Translations under genes and position numbers: made by a program
The notes under the pieces: model-generated
The model's database searches: none
The model's input: only the letters and a program-made list of their open reading frames with translations
What the model was told of the DNA's origin: nothing
From: Owenia fusiformis
Lineage: Eukaryota > Annelida > Polychaeta > Sabellida > Oweniidae
Reading direction: 5' to 3'
NCBI GenBank assembly: GCA_903813345.2
Contig: CAIIXF020000012.1
Coordinates: 12,010,932 to 12,074,931, forward strand
Length of the DNA stretch: 64,000 nucleotides
Shown: positions 1-11,676 of the stretch, piece by piece
Layout: each line of letters begins with the position of its first letter
Position numbering within the stretch: the stretch's first letter is position 1

Positions 1-1820
1 TCCTGATTTATATACATTTATGATCGTGCTAAATGGATCCTTGAAAGAAGGCCAATAACTGCAGTGATGTCGGATGATGACAATATCTTAGTTTGATTTG
101 TTATTCTAATTCCTGGCATTTCTCTGTCATCTTACTTAAATGCCATCCATGTATTGGATTTATTTCTGTAATAGCCATTGCGAATTCACATTTATTTCCG
201 AGATGTCTACTTGAAACTGTCTTGCTCAACGACTTGCTGATCTTGAGAAATCTTTTATTGACACGTCTGGACATGCCAAGTCGTGCAGAACGGGCCAAGG
301 AGCTTATGTTTCAATGACCTGTCTAGTGTTATGATGTTATCATGACACGCTTGGCAGGCGTCGAATATGCTACCCTTGTTAGGATGGATATGACCCACGA
401 ATAGTACATTGGTGTCCGTCATTATATTAGAAGCAGAAACTGCGCCTTAACGTTGTCCTTGAAGCTGTCTCTGCAAATGGACTTGTTTGAATTTATTTGT
501 CTCGTCTTGTTGAACCTTGTCACAGGATATTAAATTTGTCGAACTTTGTCTGATCTTGCAAAGATCTTGCAGATTTTCTGTGTTTTTGTAAATTGTCAGC
601 CAGATCTTGCCTGATCTTGTCAACTTGTCCTCTCATATTATCCGATAATTATGCAACTCGATCTTTTTATTTTGTTGCGTTGTTCTGTATTATCATATTC
701 GAAGTCTTGACTGCAACAGTTTTAGTCCTGTCGTGTCTTGTTTGACATCGCTTGGACATGTCTGGTCTTGCACAAACTTATCTAGATCTCATTTTGCCCA
801 TTCTTACATATCTGATTTTATCATCAACTACATGTACATGATTTTGAGCCGTCATATCTGTAGCTTCATGCGGAACATCATATTTCCTTGTTAATCATTG
901 TCTTGGCTGATCTTACATTATTACCTTAACCTTCTCGGTTGGTTTCGCCCTGTCGTGCCTGGTCTTGTCAGAACTTCATATGTCAATCACCGTGACAAGT
1001 TTGGACACGCTCAGACAAGCATATTATATCATCTTAAGAGAATACCTCAACAGACATGCAAACTCAATACGTTGTCTTGAGTTTTACATATTTAGAATCT
1101 GCATCTTCTGTTTAGGTTTTAATACTCATTTTATTTGTCAGTACATGAACATATAATCATAGGCCTTCTTTGTGTGATGGTTCACGTTTTGGTGTGTTTG
1201 CATTGTTAGTCAAAGAACCCAAATAGTAAACATCTTGACCCATCAATTGCAAGGTATTACATACTATGTTTGAAGGAATATAGCACACTGGTTTTAAAAG
1301 TACAATCATGTATAGATCATAAAATAAGGTATTTTCTCAAGTGTACAATTGATTGTTTGCTACATGACAAGCGAATTCTTATTTATAATTGGATTTCCAA
1401 TCACTCTGAAGTTAAACTCATGATCACTCGTAGAAAACTACTATCACGTACCATTAAAGCACGCCATAATGCATTTATTACCATTGTTTACGTTGACATT
1501 TTGTACTACTTTGGGAATATACAGTAAACTACCGGTAATAATACGTTCAGAACTAGCACCTTTCATCTCTCCCGATGGATTTTATCTTTGATTAAAAACA
1601 GCAAACTGGTTATTTTCTTTTTTTTGCAATGTAAGTGAACTTGAGGTTAAATCAACCAAGTCATTGTAGATGCTGGGTTTGAAATAGAACCTCACTCGAA
1701 AGTGTTTCGTTTGGGCTATATCTGCAATGTTATTCCATAGATTCATGTGAATAGTGTGAGTTTTGGCTTTGCTTTCGAGCTCTTAGAACCTCAACATGTG
1801 GTTGGCGATTGCCATTCTGG
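1..1820. other. No recognisable gene; CTTGTC-rich low-complexity DNA
   Basis: No open reading frame here looks like a protein domain. Between about 200 and 1000 the plus strand is unusually rich in short CTTGTC, GATCTTG and GGACATG words repeated at irregular spacing. This looks like a decayed repeat rather than coding sequence. Overlapping short frames on both strands near 93-317 are what chance gives in AT-rich DNA. Confidence 0.5.
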
Positions 1821-2274
1821 TTTATTTACAAGCTCTTTGTAATTCTACCTCCAAACGAAGCTGTAAGGTTGACTTGCCGAAGTGAAACTTGAAATGAGAA
1901 ACCCATCCTTCGAACTCGGAAAAAGAAGGCCGGGGGAGAAAGAACACGTGTGGATGATGTTTGGAGCCCTGTGTTTGAAGGATGGAAAAACCGCAGAGGG
2001 CCGAGATTTTCGGATAACACAAAGCAACTTCATTGTGACGTGAGAGCACAGGTGCACCATAACCGAAAATGTTTAAGTCACGAAGATAGCCGAAGATGCT
2101 TTGAGGAACCAATCAAATTGCTTAAAGGTTTACGGTAAGATCTTCACTCATCTTCGGCCATCTTCGACTGCTGTCATCCCTACTGTAAGAACCAAATATG
2201 TGTACTCCAAACCACGAGAGACGACAATTAGTGAGAAAACACAAGGAGCAATAATTTTTGCGTCTTGAACTCAC

Positions 2275-2352
2275 GATATCTAGGTTACGAGGTCTTTTAC
2301 GACGTCCTCTCGCGTAGCTTGACGTACCACGTGACCTAGACTGTTCGGCCAT
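2275..2352 (-). CDS. Candidate first coding exon of an unknown minus-strand gene
   Basis: Read on the minus strand, an ATG at 2352 in a good Kozak setting (purine at -3, G at +4) opens a 26-codon frame. It is rich in Arg, Ser and Lys and contains the basic run RGRRKRPR. It ends exactly at a consensus splice donor GTGAGT (2274-2269). The surrounding 1850-2350 block is visibly richer in G+C and CpG than its neighbours, as at a promoter or first exon. The exon would be phase 0. No downstream exon was found towards position 1, so the gene, if real, would continue outside the window or in exons too short to see. The basic run resembles a nuclear localisation signal, but no family is recognised. 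It could be chance. Confidence 0.22.
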
Positions 2353-2384
2353 TTCGATAACCCCAAAAGAGTGATACAGCATTT

Positions 2385-4686
2385 TTACTAATCTTTCTCG
2401 TAAAATCGAAACCTATGTCAACTCTAGATTAGAAAATAAAACATCCCAAAACTCATCTAGTGAATACACAAAAGACACTTTCCCTAATTCTGATGCAAGC
2501 GACAAGCATCTTGAATAAATCTATCTCAAAAATCGCAATATCTATCATCCCTACTGAACAATATAGCCTAAAGCTGCAGATTATAGCATATCTGGGCACA
2601 GTGTTTTAACAACTTTACCCAATTCTTAGCTTACAATGGATCAATCTTACAGATAGGAAAAGCGAGATAATCCAACCGGCTCGATATTTGGCTGGAGACG
2701 ATAACTGGTAATGAAATGCATTGATATATATTGTTATAATGCAGGAATTAGTTTTCTGACATTGGTCCTATTACTCGTATACGTTAAGATAATTCGGTTA
2801 ATAAATTATATTTGAAACGTGAACAGAAGCAGTGACCGAATCGGATTGTTACGCTCTCTCTGATAGACTGTAATTTACATGTAGGCAGTTCCTGCATTAC
2901 AATAGAGAACACAATTTGGAAATCGGAGAGAATCACATCCCCTTGCACGATTAAAATTGAGTCGATTGGCTAAGATATGTCCTTAAATCAGACCCCCTTC
3001 TGTTTTAAGAAATGGCGTGTGATTAGTATCAGAATGAAATATTCTGGACAATTATGTTTCTACAAATGTCACAATAACTGCACGTATGTGTATGTGAGGT
3101 CCTCGTGATAAAAGATCAGGGAAAGTATTAACACTCCACAAAATGAGATTGTCAGTTCTTTTTAAATTTGTGATAAACGAAGAAAGTGAAAGTGTTTTTT
3201 CTCTTTGAGAAGATGAACGATATTGTATAATTATAAGTGATAAGTAATGATAGAGCTTTGGTTAATATATCACCATGGGAACCCTGCGTTAATTGGGAAA
3301 ACAAATATTCATATTGGAAAACGATGATACTTTTGCAGTAATCTTCTAAACACTCCCAAAAGACACAAATTAGTTTAAATTACATTGGATTCAATCTTTG
3401 CCAGACTATATGATAATGACGTTCACAACTACGGCTATAGGCTTAATGCTATACTTTATGTTGACATCACTTATTGCACAATGCTAACTAAAGTTTTATG
3501 ACGACATAACTCACTGGAATGATCTCTACTCTTTGCCTTTGCATTGGATGCTTCATTTCAATTATCTCTTCAGATATTGTCGTCTGATTAATAGCAGAGC
3601 TATTAGACTTTTTTTTAGTAGTTTCCGTCGGACCGAAGTTTCGTAATAAATAAGAGGAATTTTGTTTCGCTAATGTAGTTATAGCAGAAAGGTGTGAACC
3701 GTTTGAGTTCATACGCGGTTCCTAACCTTTTTAATCTTGCTGAAATTAAGTTCAAGAAAAGCGTGTTGCTGTAAATACGAGTGAGACACCTGATAGCCAT
3801 TGCGTCATTCAAATACATCTCTAGTCAAAATTAATATTTTGCCTTGTAAGACACTGTTCACGTCACTCCCACAAGTGATGATTGTGACATATTAATGTTT
3901 GTAGACAGTGTTCGGCGGTCGTCGTCTGTAACAAATGACAGGTGGTGTCATTTTGCATGCTAATGCCTTGTGTAGGTTTTGTCATGGGTTGTCGGGTAAG
4001 GGATTGTTTCTGTATATTTGATCGTGCATTCAGATATCTATATTGATACTGTTTTTATACTTTATATTTGTACGAATTGATAAATCATAGGCCCGTTCTC
4101 CCAACTCCGCTTGGCCTATGGGAGTATGCACTGGAACTACAAGTAAGTGATCGCTAACTGGAAACACGCTATGCTTGAAATAACCGCTTTTATGATCCTT
4201 GGGTTAAACTTGTCAGTAGTGTTGGCAACAGATGTAAACATGGTGTATCGTATTTTAAAGTTCTCGTTACTATATTGAGAATAGTTGGTATATTTGATGG
4301 CCTCGTGGTGTAATTACAGGTGTTCATCATTTGCAATCGCATTCCTTTGAACAGTTGGTCTAACCCTAGTCTCCTTATAGCCATCATCATTTGCATTAAA
4401 ATCCCGAACAACCAGTTACTTCAAATCATCTGCTTACTTTCAATATTTTACATTTCTGAGAAGTATCATTTCAAGCCAGTAGACAGTTTTCCCAAGGGGT
4501 CCACATTTGACAACTTTGGCCGAAAATGGCTTGAAAAATTCTCAGAATTGTGAAAAATATCTATCAACGGAATCAATAACCAAATTGCAAGCAGAGATAA
4601 TTCAAAAAGGTTGTGTCAACGAAACAACAAAATAACCCTAGACTCGGACTCTCCATTCCTCCTCGCTTACACCATTGACTTCTAGA
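2385..4686. other. No gene seen
   Basis: AT-rich sequence without convincing exons on either strand. Short frames near 3488-3818 (-) and 4320-4553 (+) have no domain-like composition or splice context. A small hairpin formed by ATAGGCC and GGCCTAT lies around 4089-4122. Confidence 0.5.
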
Positions 4687-4695
4687 AAGTAAATT

Positions 4696-4959
4696 CATGT
4701 TAACATGCAACTCTATTTTGAGACTTACTTTTGTCTGCTTTTAATCTCATATATGTTGACATGCAACTCTATTTTGAGACCTTTACTTTTGTCTGCTTTT
4801 AATCTCATACATGTTGACATGCAACTCTATTTTTGAAACCTTTACTTTTGTCTGCTTTTAATCTCATTCATGTTGACATGCAACTCTCTATCTACACAAC
4901 TTGTATGAGCCTAAAAGCAGACAAAAGTAAAAGTCTCAAAATAGATTTGCATGTCATGC
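4696..4959. repeat. 57-60 bp tandem repeat with an inverted copy
   Basis: About 3.3 direct copies of a 57-60 bp unit (ACATGCAACTCTATTTTGAG ... TTTTGTCTGCTTTTAATCTC) occupy 4696-4888. One further copy in reverse orientation follows at 4905-4959 (AAGCAGACAAAAGTAAAAGT ... TTTGCATGTCATGC). The block can therefore fold back on itself. It may be the remnant of a foldback element with reiterated arms. Confidence 0.85.
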
Positions 4960-6345
4960 TTTGAAGACAATTCAGAAAGCCAAAGAACTATACCCTATGA
5001 GTGATGATAAAAGGCACAAAAGCCTTGATTGTAATTGAAGTTGATTCCATCTACAAATCGCATTATGTTTACGATAGTGTTCTTCCCGGGTCGATGTATT
5101 TTTAGTAATAAAATTACGCTCCATTAAAATAGGAACAATTTTTATTTCACTCGAATTGATCGTATTACGGACCCAAAGTCAATACAATATATCAAATTTA
5201 GTTAACGACTCTCCACCGTCCATTGAGCAGGCAAAGTCCTTGTAAGTGTACTTACTCCATCAAAAGATCTGCAATTTAAAAATCATCTATCAACCTTATA
5301 AAATCTATACAATTTTCAAATTAACTTTTCCCGATAAGTAACTTGCTAATAGGTTCAACAAGTACACGTGATTAGCCATAAAAAGGGGCTCATCTGTTTT
5401 TTATCTATTCCGGGGAATCATACAAATGGCAAATGATTGATATTTTCATATCGGACTGTATGTTCACTTCATTAGTTAGTACTCATTGATTTATCAATTC
5501 CTTGAGTACACTTCAATAACTACATCATATTGAAGATTTCTGTATCAATGGTTCCCTCGTAGATCTCTCAAAATTGTTTCTCTACCCACTGAGGAAATGT
5601 CACACTGGTGTTGATGTCATGAATTATAAAATAGAAGAGAGTTAAATCTACTGAACGAGATAAATTAAAGCAGACAAGTGTCCAATACTCGAAGTTCCAT
5701 AGATCAGAAAATGCCAAAATAACAGGCCGGCAGTTCATCAGAAATCGAGAGAAAATATAAAATAGGGTGGTAGTTACATACCTAAAGTTAATACATAGAA
5801 ACTTCTAGAAAGGAAAAATGTTCAACTGCGATATATTTAACGTAAATTTTATTAATCAGTCAATGACAGATAATAATCCCATGTATGATTTAAAACCGAA
5901 CTATTGAGTATTATCCGATCATATTGGTTATATGCATAGGCCTATCATTGTTGATGTAAAGTCGTTCAGCCTCTACAAATCACATATTCTTATGGCAAAA
6001 TTGAATAAACTGAATGATATTAAATATTTTAAGGCGTTCAATGGAATGGGATATTCTATAGCTTAGATCTAATACAAACCAAAGCTGGGAGATGAAAGGC
6101 CTTCGATGCAAGACCATATACTTTGAAGGAATATGGCATTTGACGTTTAAACAATCGTTCCACCCTTATCGACCAAAGTTGAACATCAAAGACGGTTAAA
6201 AGGAGATGGTTGGTATTGTCGTTAATGAGGACAAATATATGGCAGCGTGGGTGAAACAAATGGCATAGACATATTAGGTTTGAATAATCCAATGGACAAA
6301 GTTACAGTTACATGTAACCCTTACTTAATTTGATGTCATATCACC
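4960..6345. other. No gene seen
   Basis: AT-rich, no supported exon. The minus-strand frame at 6056-6292 has no recognisable motif. Confidence 0.5.
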
Positions 6346-6612
6346 GGTATGGTGCATATCCTCGATATGATTTCCAATGATCGGTATATGCTGTCACGTC
6401 TATGGTTGCTTATAATCAGTATGATGTCATGTCATAAGATACGATCGGCATATGCTGTGATATCATCAGTAAGATTGCATAATATAATCATTATGATATC
6501 ATATCATAAGATATGTTCGGCATATGCTGTCATATGACATCAGTAAGATTCCATATAATCAGTATGATGGCATGTCATATCCTTCCTATGATGTCATGTC
6601 ATCTGAATGATG
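6346..6612. repeat. Degenerate ~70 bp tandem repeat built from ATGATGTCAT words
   Basis: About 3.5 diverged copies of a roughly 70-bp unit. Each copy contains ATATGCTGT, ATCAGTAAGATT and ATAATCAGTATGATGTCATG. The unit is rich in short palindromes such as CATATG, GATATC and ATGATATCAT, so the array has many small potential stem-loops. The plus-strand reading frame across it is a product of the repeat, not a gene. Confidence 0.75.
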
Positions 6613-7214
6613 CCATATTATAACTCAGAATAAATATAACTTTTGCATTTGATAATTACAAGTGAAAATCTGTGTCAAAGATTAAAACAATTGAACTTGC
6701 ACTAGCTACTCAGGAATTGAACGTATAAAATCACATAATTATCTATAACTAAAGTACACGCTTTCTACCGTTAGGCATGCCATAAGCAAGATGTTTCTTT
6801 CCCCAAGAATAAACCCACCAGAATCCTTGAAATCTTTTTGAACATTTGTGATATTCTAAAGACTAATTTGGGTGAACAAGACATTATTTTATTTCATTAG
6901 AAATTAAACACCACTTAGGCAGCAACACAGAATGAAATGTAGTTTATTTTAAAGAATGTACAGTTGAAACAAAGAAAATCGCATAAATAGTATTAGTAGT
7001 TACAAAACAACATTACACATCTATTGATACCTTTTTACATTGTAATTACTATAAATATGAAGCTCCCTTTCCTATAAACTATGAAGAAATTACGATTTAT
7101 GATAGCAATAAAACAATGATTGCCCAAATATGATCCTAACTTGTTTTACGATCGCGAGTTGTAATATATATTTCTAATATCTTTGATATATCGTTGTAAC
7201 ATCTGTATCGGTAA
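6613..7214. other. No gene seen
   Basis: Plain AT-rich sequence with no feature found. Confidence 0.5.
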
Positions 7215-8219
7215 CTGGTCAACTCAACCCCAAGTCAACTCAACCCAAGTCAACTCAACCCTTAGTCAAGTCGACCCCAAGTCAAGTCGACCCTTAGTCA
7301 AGTCGACCCCAAGTCATCTCGACCCTTAGTCAACTCGACCCAAAGTCATCTCAACCCTTGGTCATCTCAACCCTTAGTCAACTCGACCCCACCATAAAAA
7401 ACAAATAGATATACTATTTTCATGGTATGATATTGATGAATTTTGAAAGAATGAGGGACTAAAATGCTAATTTTCCGAAATAAAATTATCAACTACATGC
7501 TTAACGCATTTATAATTTTTATAAATAACAAAATAATATTTGATTAATCTTAATAGGACTATTCACGATGCTAACATATATTTCACCCCTTAATATTTGA
7601 GCTTGTTTAATCTCTCTGAAATAGAAAAATTATCTATACACTTTTCTGTTATACCGAAATTGTTGCAACAGTATTTTTGACAACAGGTAACTTATACAAC
7701 ATGTGCATTGTGCCAACATCCATCCATTACTTTGTATTGAATGATTTTATATTTTGATAATAATAATAAACAATATGATCCGGTTCAAATCTTCCTTCTG
7801 ATCTACAGGCGATAGAAATGTTTATTTTTTTGAAGTAAGATTTTAAAACAAGACTGAACAAACAAAGGGATTTATGTTTTTCTATTTTCCATTATCTTAC
7901 TCATATGTCAGGTGTCATAAACAATCAGATTGGGATTTTATGATCCAGTTTAAATCTTCGTTTTGATCTATAGGTGACAGAAATGTTTTTTTCTTTGAAG
8001 TTTGATTTCAAATCAAACTGCACAAATAATTGGATTATATTGTATTTTAATCTACTTAAAACAAGTAAAATCATTTGGGTCGACTTGACTAAGGGTTGAG
8101 TTGACCTAGGGTTGAGATGACTTGGGGTCGAGTTGACTAAGGGTCGAGATGACTTAGGGTCGACTTGACTAAGGGTTGAGTTGACTTGGGTTGAGTTGAC
8201 TTGGGGTTGAGTTGACCAG
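7215..8219. mobile_element. Foldback element with arms made of a short minisatellite
   Basis: The two ends are inverted copies of each other. The left end begins CTGGTCAACTCAACCCC, and the right end read in reverse begins CTGGTCAACTCAACCCC. Each arm is about 140-180 bp and consists of 12-15 bp units of the type AAGTCAACTCAACCC / TTAGTCAAGTCGACCC. The element is about 1.0 kb with an AT-rich core and no transposase frame. It is flanked by the near-identical words CTGTATCGGTA (7203-7213) and CTGTATCAGTA (8226-8236), which could be an imperfect target duplication. Foldback elements classically have reiterated arms like these; assignment to a superfamily is not possible from this copy. Confidence 0.85.
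7775..8050. repeat. Internal ~105 bp direct duplication in the foldback core
   Basis: The sequence starting ATGATCCGGTTCAAATCTTC at 7775 recurs diverged, starting ATGATCCAGTTTAAATCTTC at 7939. The shared stretch includes GATCTA(C/T)AGG(C/T)GA(T/C)AGAAATGTTT. The two copies are about 164 bp apart and in the same orientation. Confidence 0.8.
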
Positions 8220-8893
8220 GAAGCTCTGTATCAGTATAAGTAGCGATTCAAAAAGTCAAGAATCGAAGATTAACAAATAAACAAAAAGTCACAGATGTGT
8301 TTTAATGCCCTATTCTGAAATGCCTACCAATTCTACCTTCTTCTAACTGCATATTATGGTTTTGGATGTCGATAAATGAGTGATTTAGAATTTAACTCTC
8401 TTGACATTTTATGAACTAGTGTGGGAAATGAATGTCAGCATCAGAATCAGCATCAGAAAATGCAGCTTGGTGATATCATACTCTTATGTTAAATAAAATA
8501 ATTATTTTCAATCTAAATAGTTTAGACTAGTCGATCTCTTGTTAAGGGTTTCAGCATTTAAATGGTGAATATGGAATTATGACATTGTGGGGGAAACACA
8601 TAAATATTCTTATGCTAAATACGATGTGAACCCAACCAACCGGAACGGCGATCTGAAGATAAAGTGTAGCAATGTACTTGGTAGAACAAGTCATCGATTG
8701 CTATAAAGTTTGAACTATTGATTCTCTCATATTAGTAGTCATTCACAAATCCAAATGACCCTTGACCGGAATCCAAAAGTCCCGTACCTTCATTTAGCGC
8801 AAAATAATCGATATCAAATCTAGGTTTGTTAACTTTTAATAACTTGTCGTCAGTTACGGGTGCTTTGCGTCACTTTAATCTTCTATTCTGGTA

Positions 8894-9211
8894 TTAATTT
8901 GCTATCTGGCAATTTCGCAGAGTATCTGGTGTGTATACCGTCATCTTCAGAGCTAATGAAAAGGATATCATTTTATGCAAAGATGTCAATTTTCCAGCAA
9001 TTAAGAACTCTAGTGAGTTATTATGGAAATGAATATTTTCGAATATTGACATGTGGAATACTGAAATTCGATTTCGTTTCAACTCAAGATTGTAGTAGAC
9101 ATCAACATTAGATTCCGCTGAGACCGAGACATTTGCTGTAGAATGGAGAAAAACGTTACCAATTGCGCCATGTACAGAATGTATCAAACTGGAGAGGGTT
9201 ATTAAAAACAC
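8894..9211 (-). CDS. Unassigned ORF with a signal-peptide-like start
   Basis: A 105-codon minus-strand frame begins MFLITLSSLIHSVHG, a hydrophobic stretch followed by small polar residues that could be a secretion signal. It continues with alternating polar and hydrophobic residues as in a beta-rich extracellular segment. No cysteine pattern or named domain is recognised, it has one candidate N-glycosylation site (NVS), and there are overlapping frames on the plus strand. It could be a chance frame or a single exon of an unrecognised gene. Confidence 0.2.
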   Translation of the reverse strand: MFLITLSSLIHSVHGAIGNVFLHSTANVSVSAESNVDVYYNLELKRNRISVFHMSIFENIHFHNNSLEFLIAGKLTSLHKMISFSLALKMTVYTPDTLRNCQIAN

Positions 9212-11343
9212 GATGCTCTTTATCGCTTTGCTCGTTGGTGGTTTTTACTTGTATCGTAAAAAAACAAACTTTTATCATGACTGTCATCATTTTCATTTTC
9301 TTCGTTACATTTTTTGTTATACGAATAGTTTTATTCAAGATCCACACATACACGTCAGCATAGCTAACCAATCGTGCATTACTACTTTCTAACCGTTCAT
9401 AAAGAAGATCTGCTACCTATATAATATGTTATCAAGTTCCAAATTAAATTGATTTTTTTATATACTAACCAGGAACAACTTTTTTAGAAGAGCATGTGTC
9501 TGCCTTGAAAGTTAATTGATTATGTAAGTTAAATATCATAAAAAACAAAAAAACTCTACGGATGACAATACAGCTATATGTTTTTTTAAGAATTGCTACA
9601 TAATTAATTATAACATTTTATATAGTCAATCTAAAGAAGACATTTGAAGTTACAACCGCCCCCAAAAAGAGAGTCAAGAATTGCAACCAATAACTGCAAC
9701 AATTCAGTATATTTGCTTTGTCTTGCTATTTCAGCGTATGAGACGTTTATCGAACTTGGTTTTTATCCAATGGGATATAAATCAACGTACTTTCAAATAT
9801 TCGTTAGTTAACGTATTTTTACAATTAGAATAGTGTTGTAACGCAGGCTCTGATTAAAGCTGTACCATTAATCAAATTAAAGGGGGATTTCCTGAAATGG
9901 ACCAAAATAGAATAAAGATAGACTATAGATCGTAGCTAGTGGGTAGTTCTTGAATTCTTGGGTTTAGAGAAAAATTAGAAAAGGCATATTGGATTTTGAT
10001 GATATGGGAAGAAAAGTTTAGTCTAGTTCAATAAAGTTTATGGTTTGGGATAACAGTTAATCTCCTCTTTCGACAGATGATCCATCCCTATCGTTAATAG
10101 CAACTCTTCCAGGATGTTTTAATTGAATTCTATCTTTTCACAAAATCACGCCCGGGTTTAACGATTCATAAAGACAATCAATGTGGCAATTAGTATGCCC
10201 GTATCAGGTTCACAAGAATAAGAGGAGCACAGTCCGCGGAGATACATGCTGTACCTTATGAGAACATCTCGGATAGGAACCACTTCAACACTTAATTGCA
10301 AATGATTCCAGTGAAGTCTGAGGGAAACAATACAAAATACTTATTTTCGTCATATAAAAAGTAGTTTAATTATGTGCGTAATGGTTTGCTGGCCTGAGCT
10401 CAACTTAAAGCGATGATAATGTAGTTTTTGAATCAGATAAGTTCAATAAATTTATCTTAATAAAAAAAATAAGTTCAATAATTACATTTTTGCAGTCCTC
10501 TGATTATTATAGAGTAAATCATATTCATCATATAAAGTCCCGACGCTTTGAAGTAGGTCAAAAATGTGTTCAGAAAATGTATATATCAGGTATATTGCAT
10601 GTTTCAAGATTTTATCTTATGGTCATTTTGGTTTGTCGTAGTTCTGTTCTAATGGGCGGGTGTGGGGAAGGTTAGTCCAATAAGTATTGCCTTTGGCATG
10701 GGGATGGAGTAAAGAATTCGAACTTCATCTGTTCGACTAGAATTTTTTAGTTTTACGGAAGATAGTAGAATAAACTATACGAAACTAGTTTCATTCCTCA
10801 ATACCTCGTGTAAAGGAAGCAAAGCTGATCTGATTGAGTTGTGAGTTTCAAAGGTACAGTGACCCGCACGACGTGTACTTTAGGCTAACTGAGATGTTAT
10901 TTATCTTGTAAAATATATTTCAAAAAGTTATCTTGAATTATCAACGTGTTATCCATTTTACAAACGTAAACAAACGAAGCTATGGTTGTATATTATATTC
11001 GACTTTCAAATCCCCCTTTTCTGGGTGACCTAATGATTTCTATAGGATTCGCGTTCAGTTTCCTAGAGCATGCGTTACTATAGTATAAGTACCGTCCAGG
11101 GGACCTCTATAAGATTATTTCATCTCCTGGGATTTATGCTCAAGGTCATAACGTTATGCGTGGCGAACTAGGCTCTGGCCTCATTAGGTCATCTAATAAC
11201 GTACCATTTCCAAACGCAGAATATATCGGCACATATCTCAACAAAAAATGAAACTGATGAACAATATCAAGGAATGTTGATTAAGGTGTGTAGGGATACC
11301 GGGGATACGAATAAGGATGGGGATTCATGTCTTGGATCTGGTA
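9212..11343. other. No gene seen
   Basis: No convincing exon on either strand. The short frames near 9163-9371 overlap on opposite strands and have no domain features. Confidence 0.45.
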
Positions 11344-11676
11344 CACAGGGAGATATGCCGAGTACTAAAATAGTACTCATGGCATTTTATTAAATGAGCA
11401 CGTATGACATGAGTACTGATTTATTGCATGTTTTACTACTAAATGAGTATATGATGAGTGACAAAATAGCAGTAATTTCATTGAGTTTTTAGCGCTAAAT
11501 GAGTACTCATATCATGAGTGATAAAATAGTACTAATAAAATTGTTTTTCAGCACTAAATGAGTACTCAAATCATGAATTAGTACTAAATTAGCACTCGTG
11601 ACATGAGTGGTCATGGGTGCACCTTTGCTAGAGTGCTAATTTAGTACTGATTGAGTAATCAGCAGATTTCCCTGTG
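11344..11676. mobile_element. MITE with TA duplication, rich in AGTACT repeats
   Basis: The ends are inverted: CACAGGGAGATATGC on the left and CACAGGGAAATCTGC on the right read in reverse. Each is flanked by TA (11342-11343 and 11677-11678). The 333-bp interior is built from 60-70 bp diverged units with CTAAATGAGTACTCATATCATGAGTGA-type words, themselves full of the palindrome AGTACT. There is no coding capacity. TA duplication plus this end type suggest mobilisation by a Tc1/mariner-like transposase. Confidence 0.75.

Noticed and set aside
8894-9371. Several overlapping frames on both strands as separate genes
   Set aside because: They overlap antisense to one another; only the one with a signal-like start was kept, at low confidence.
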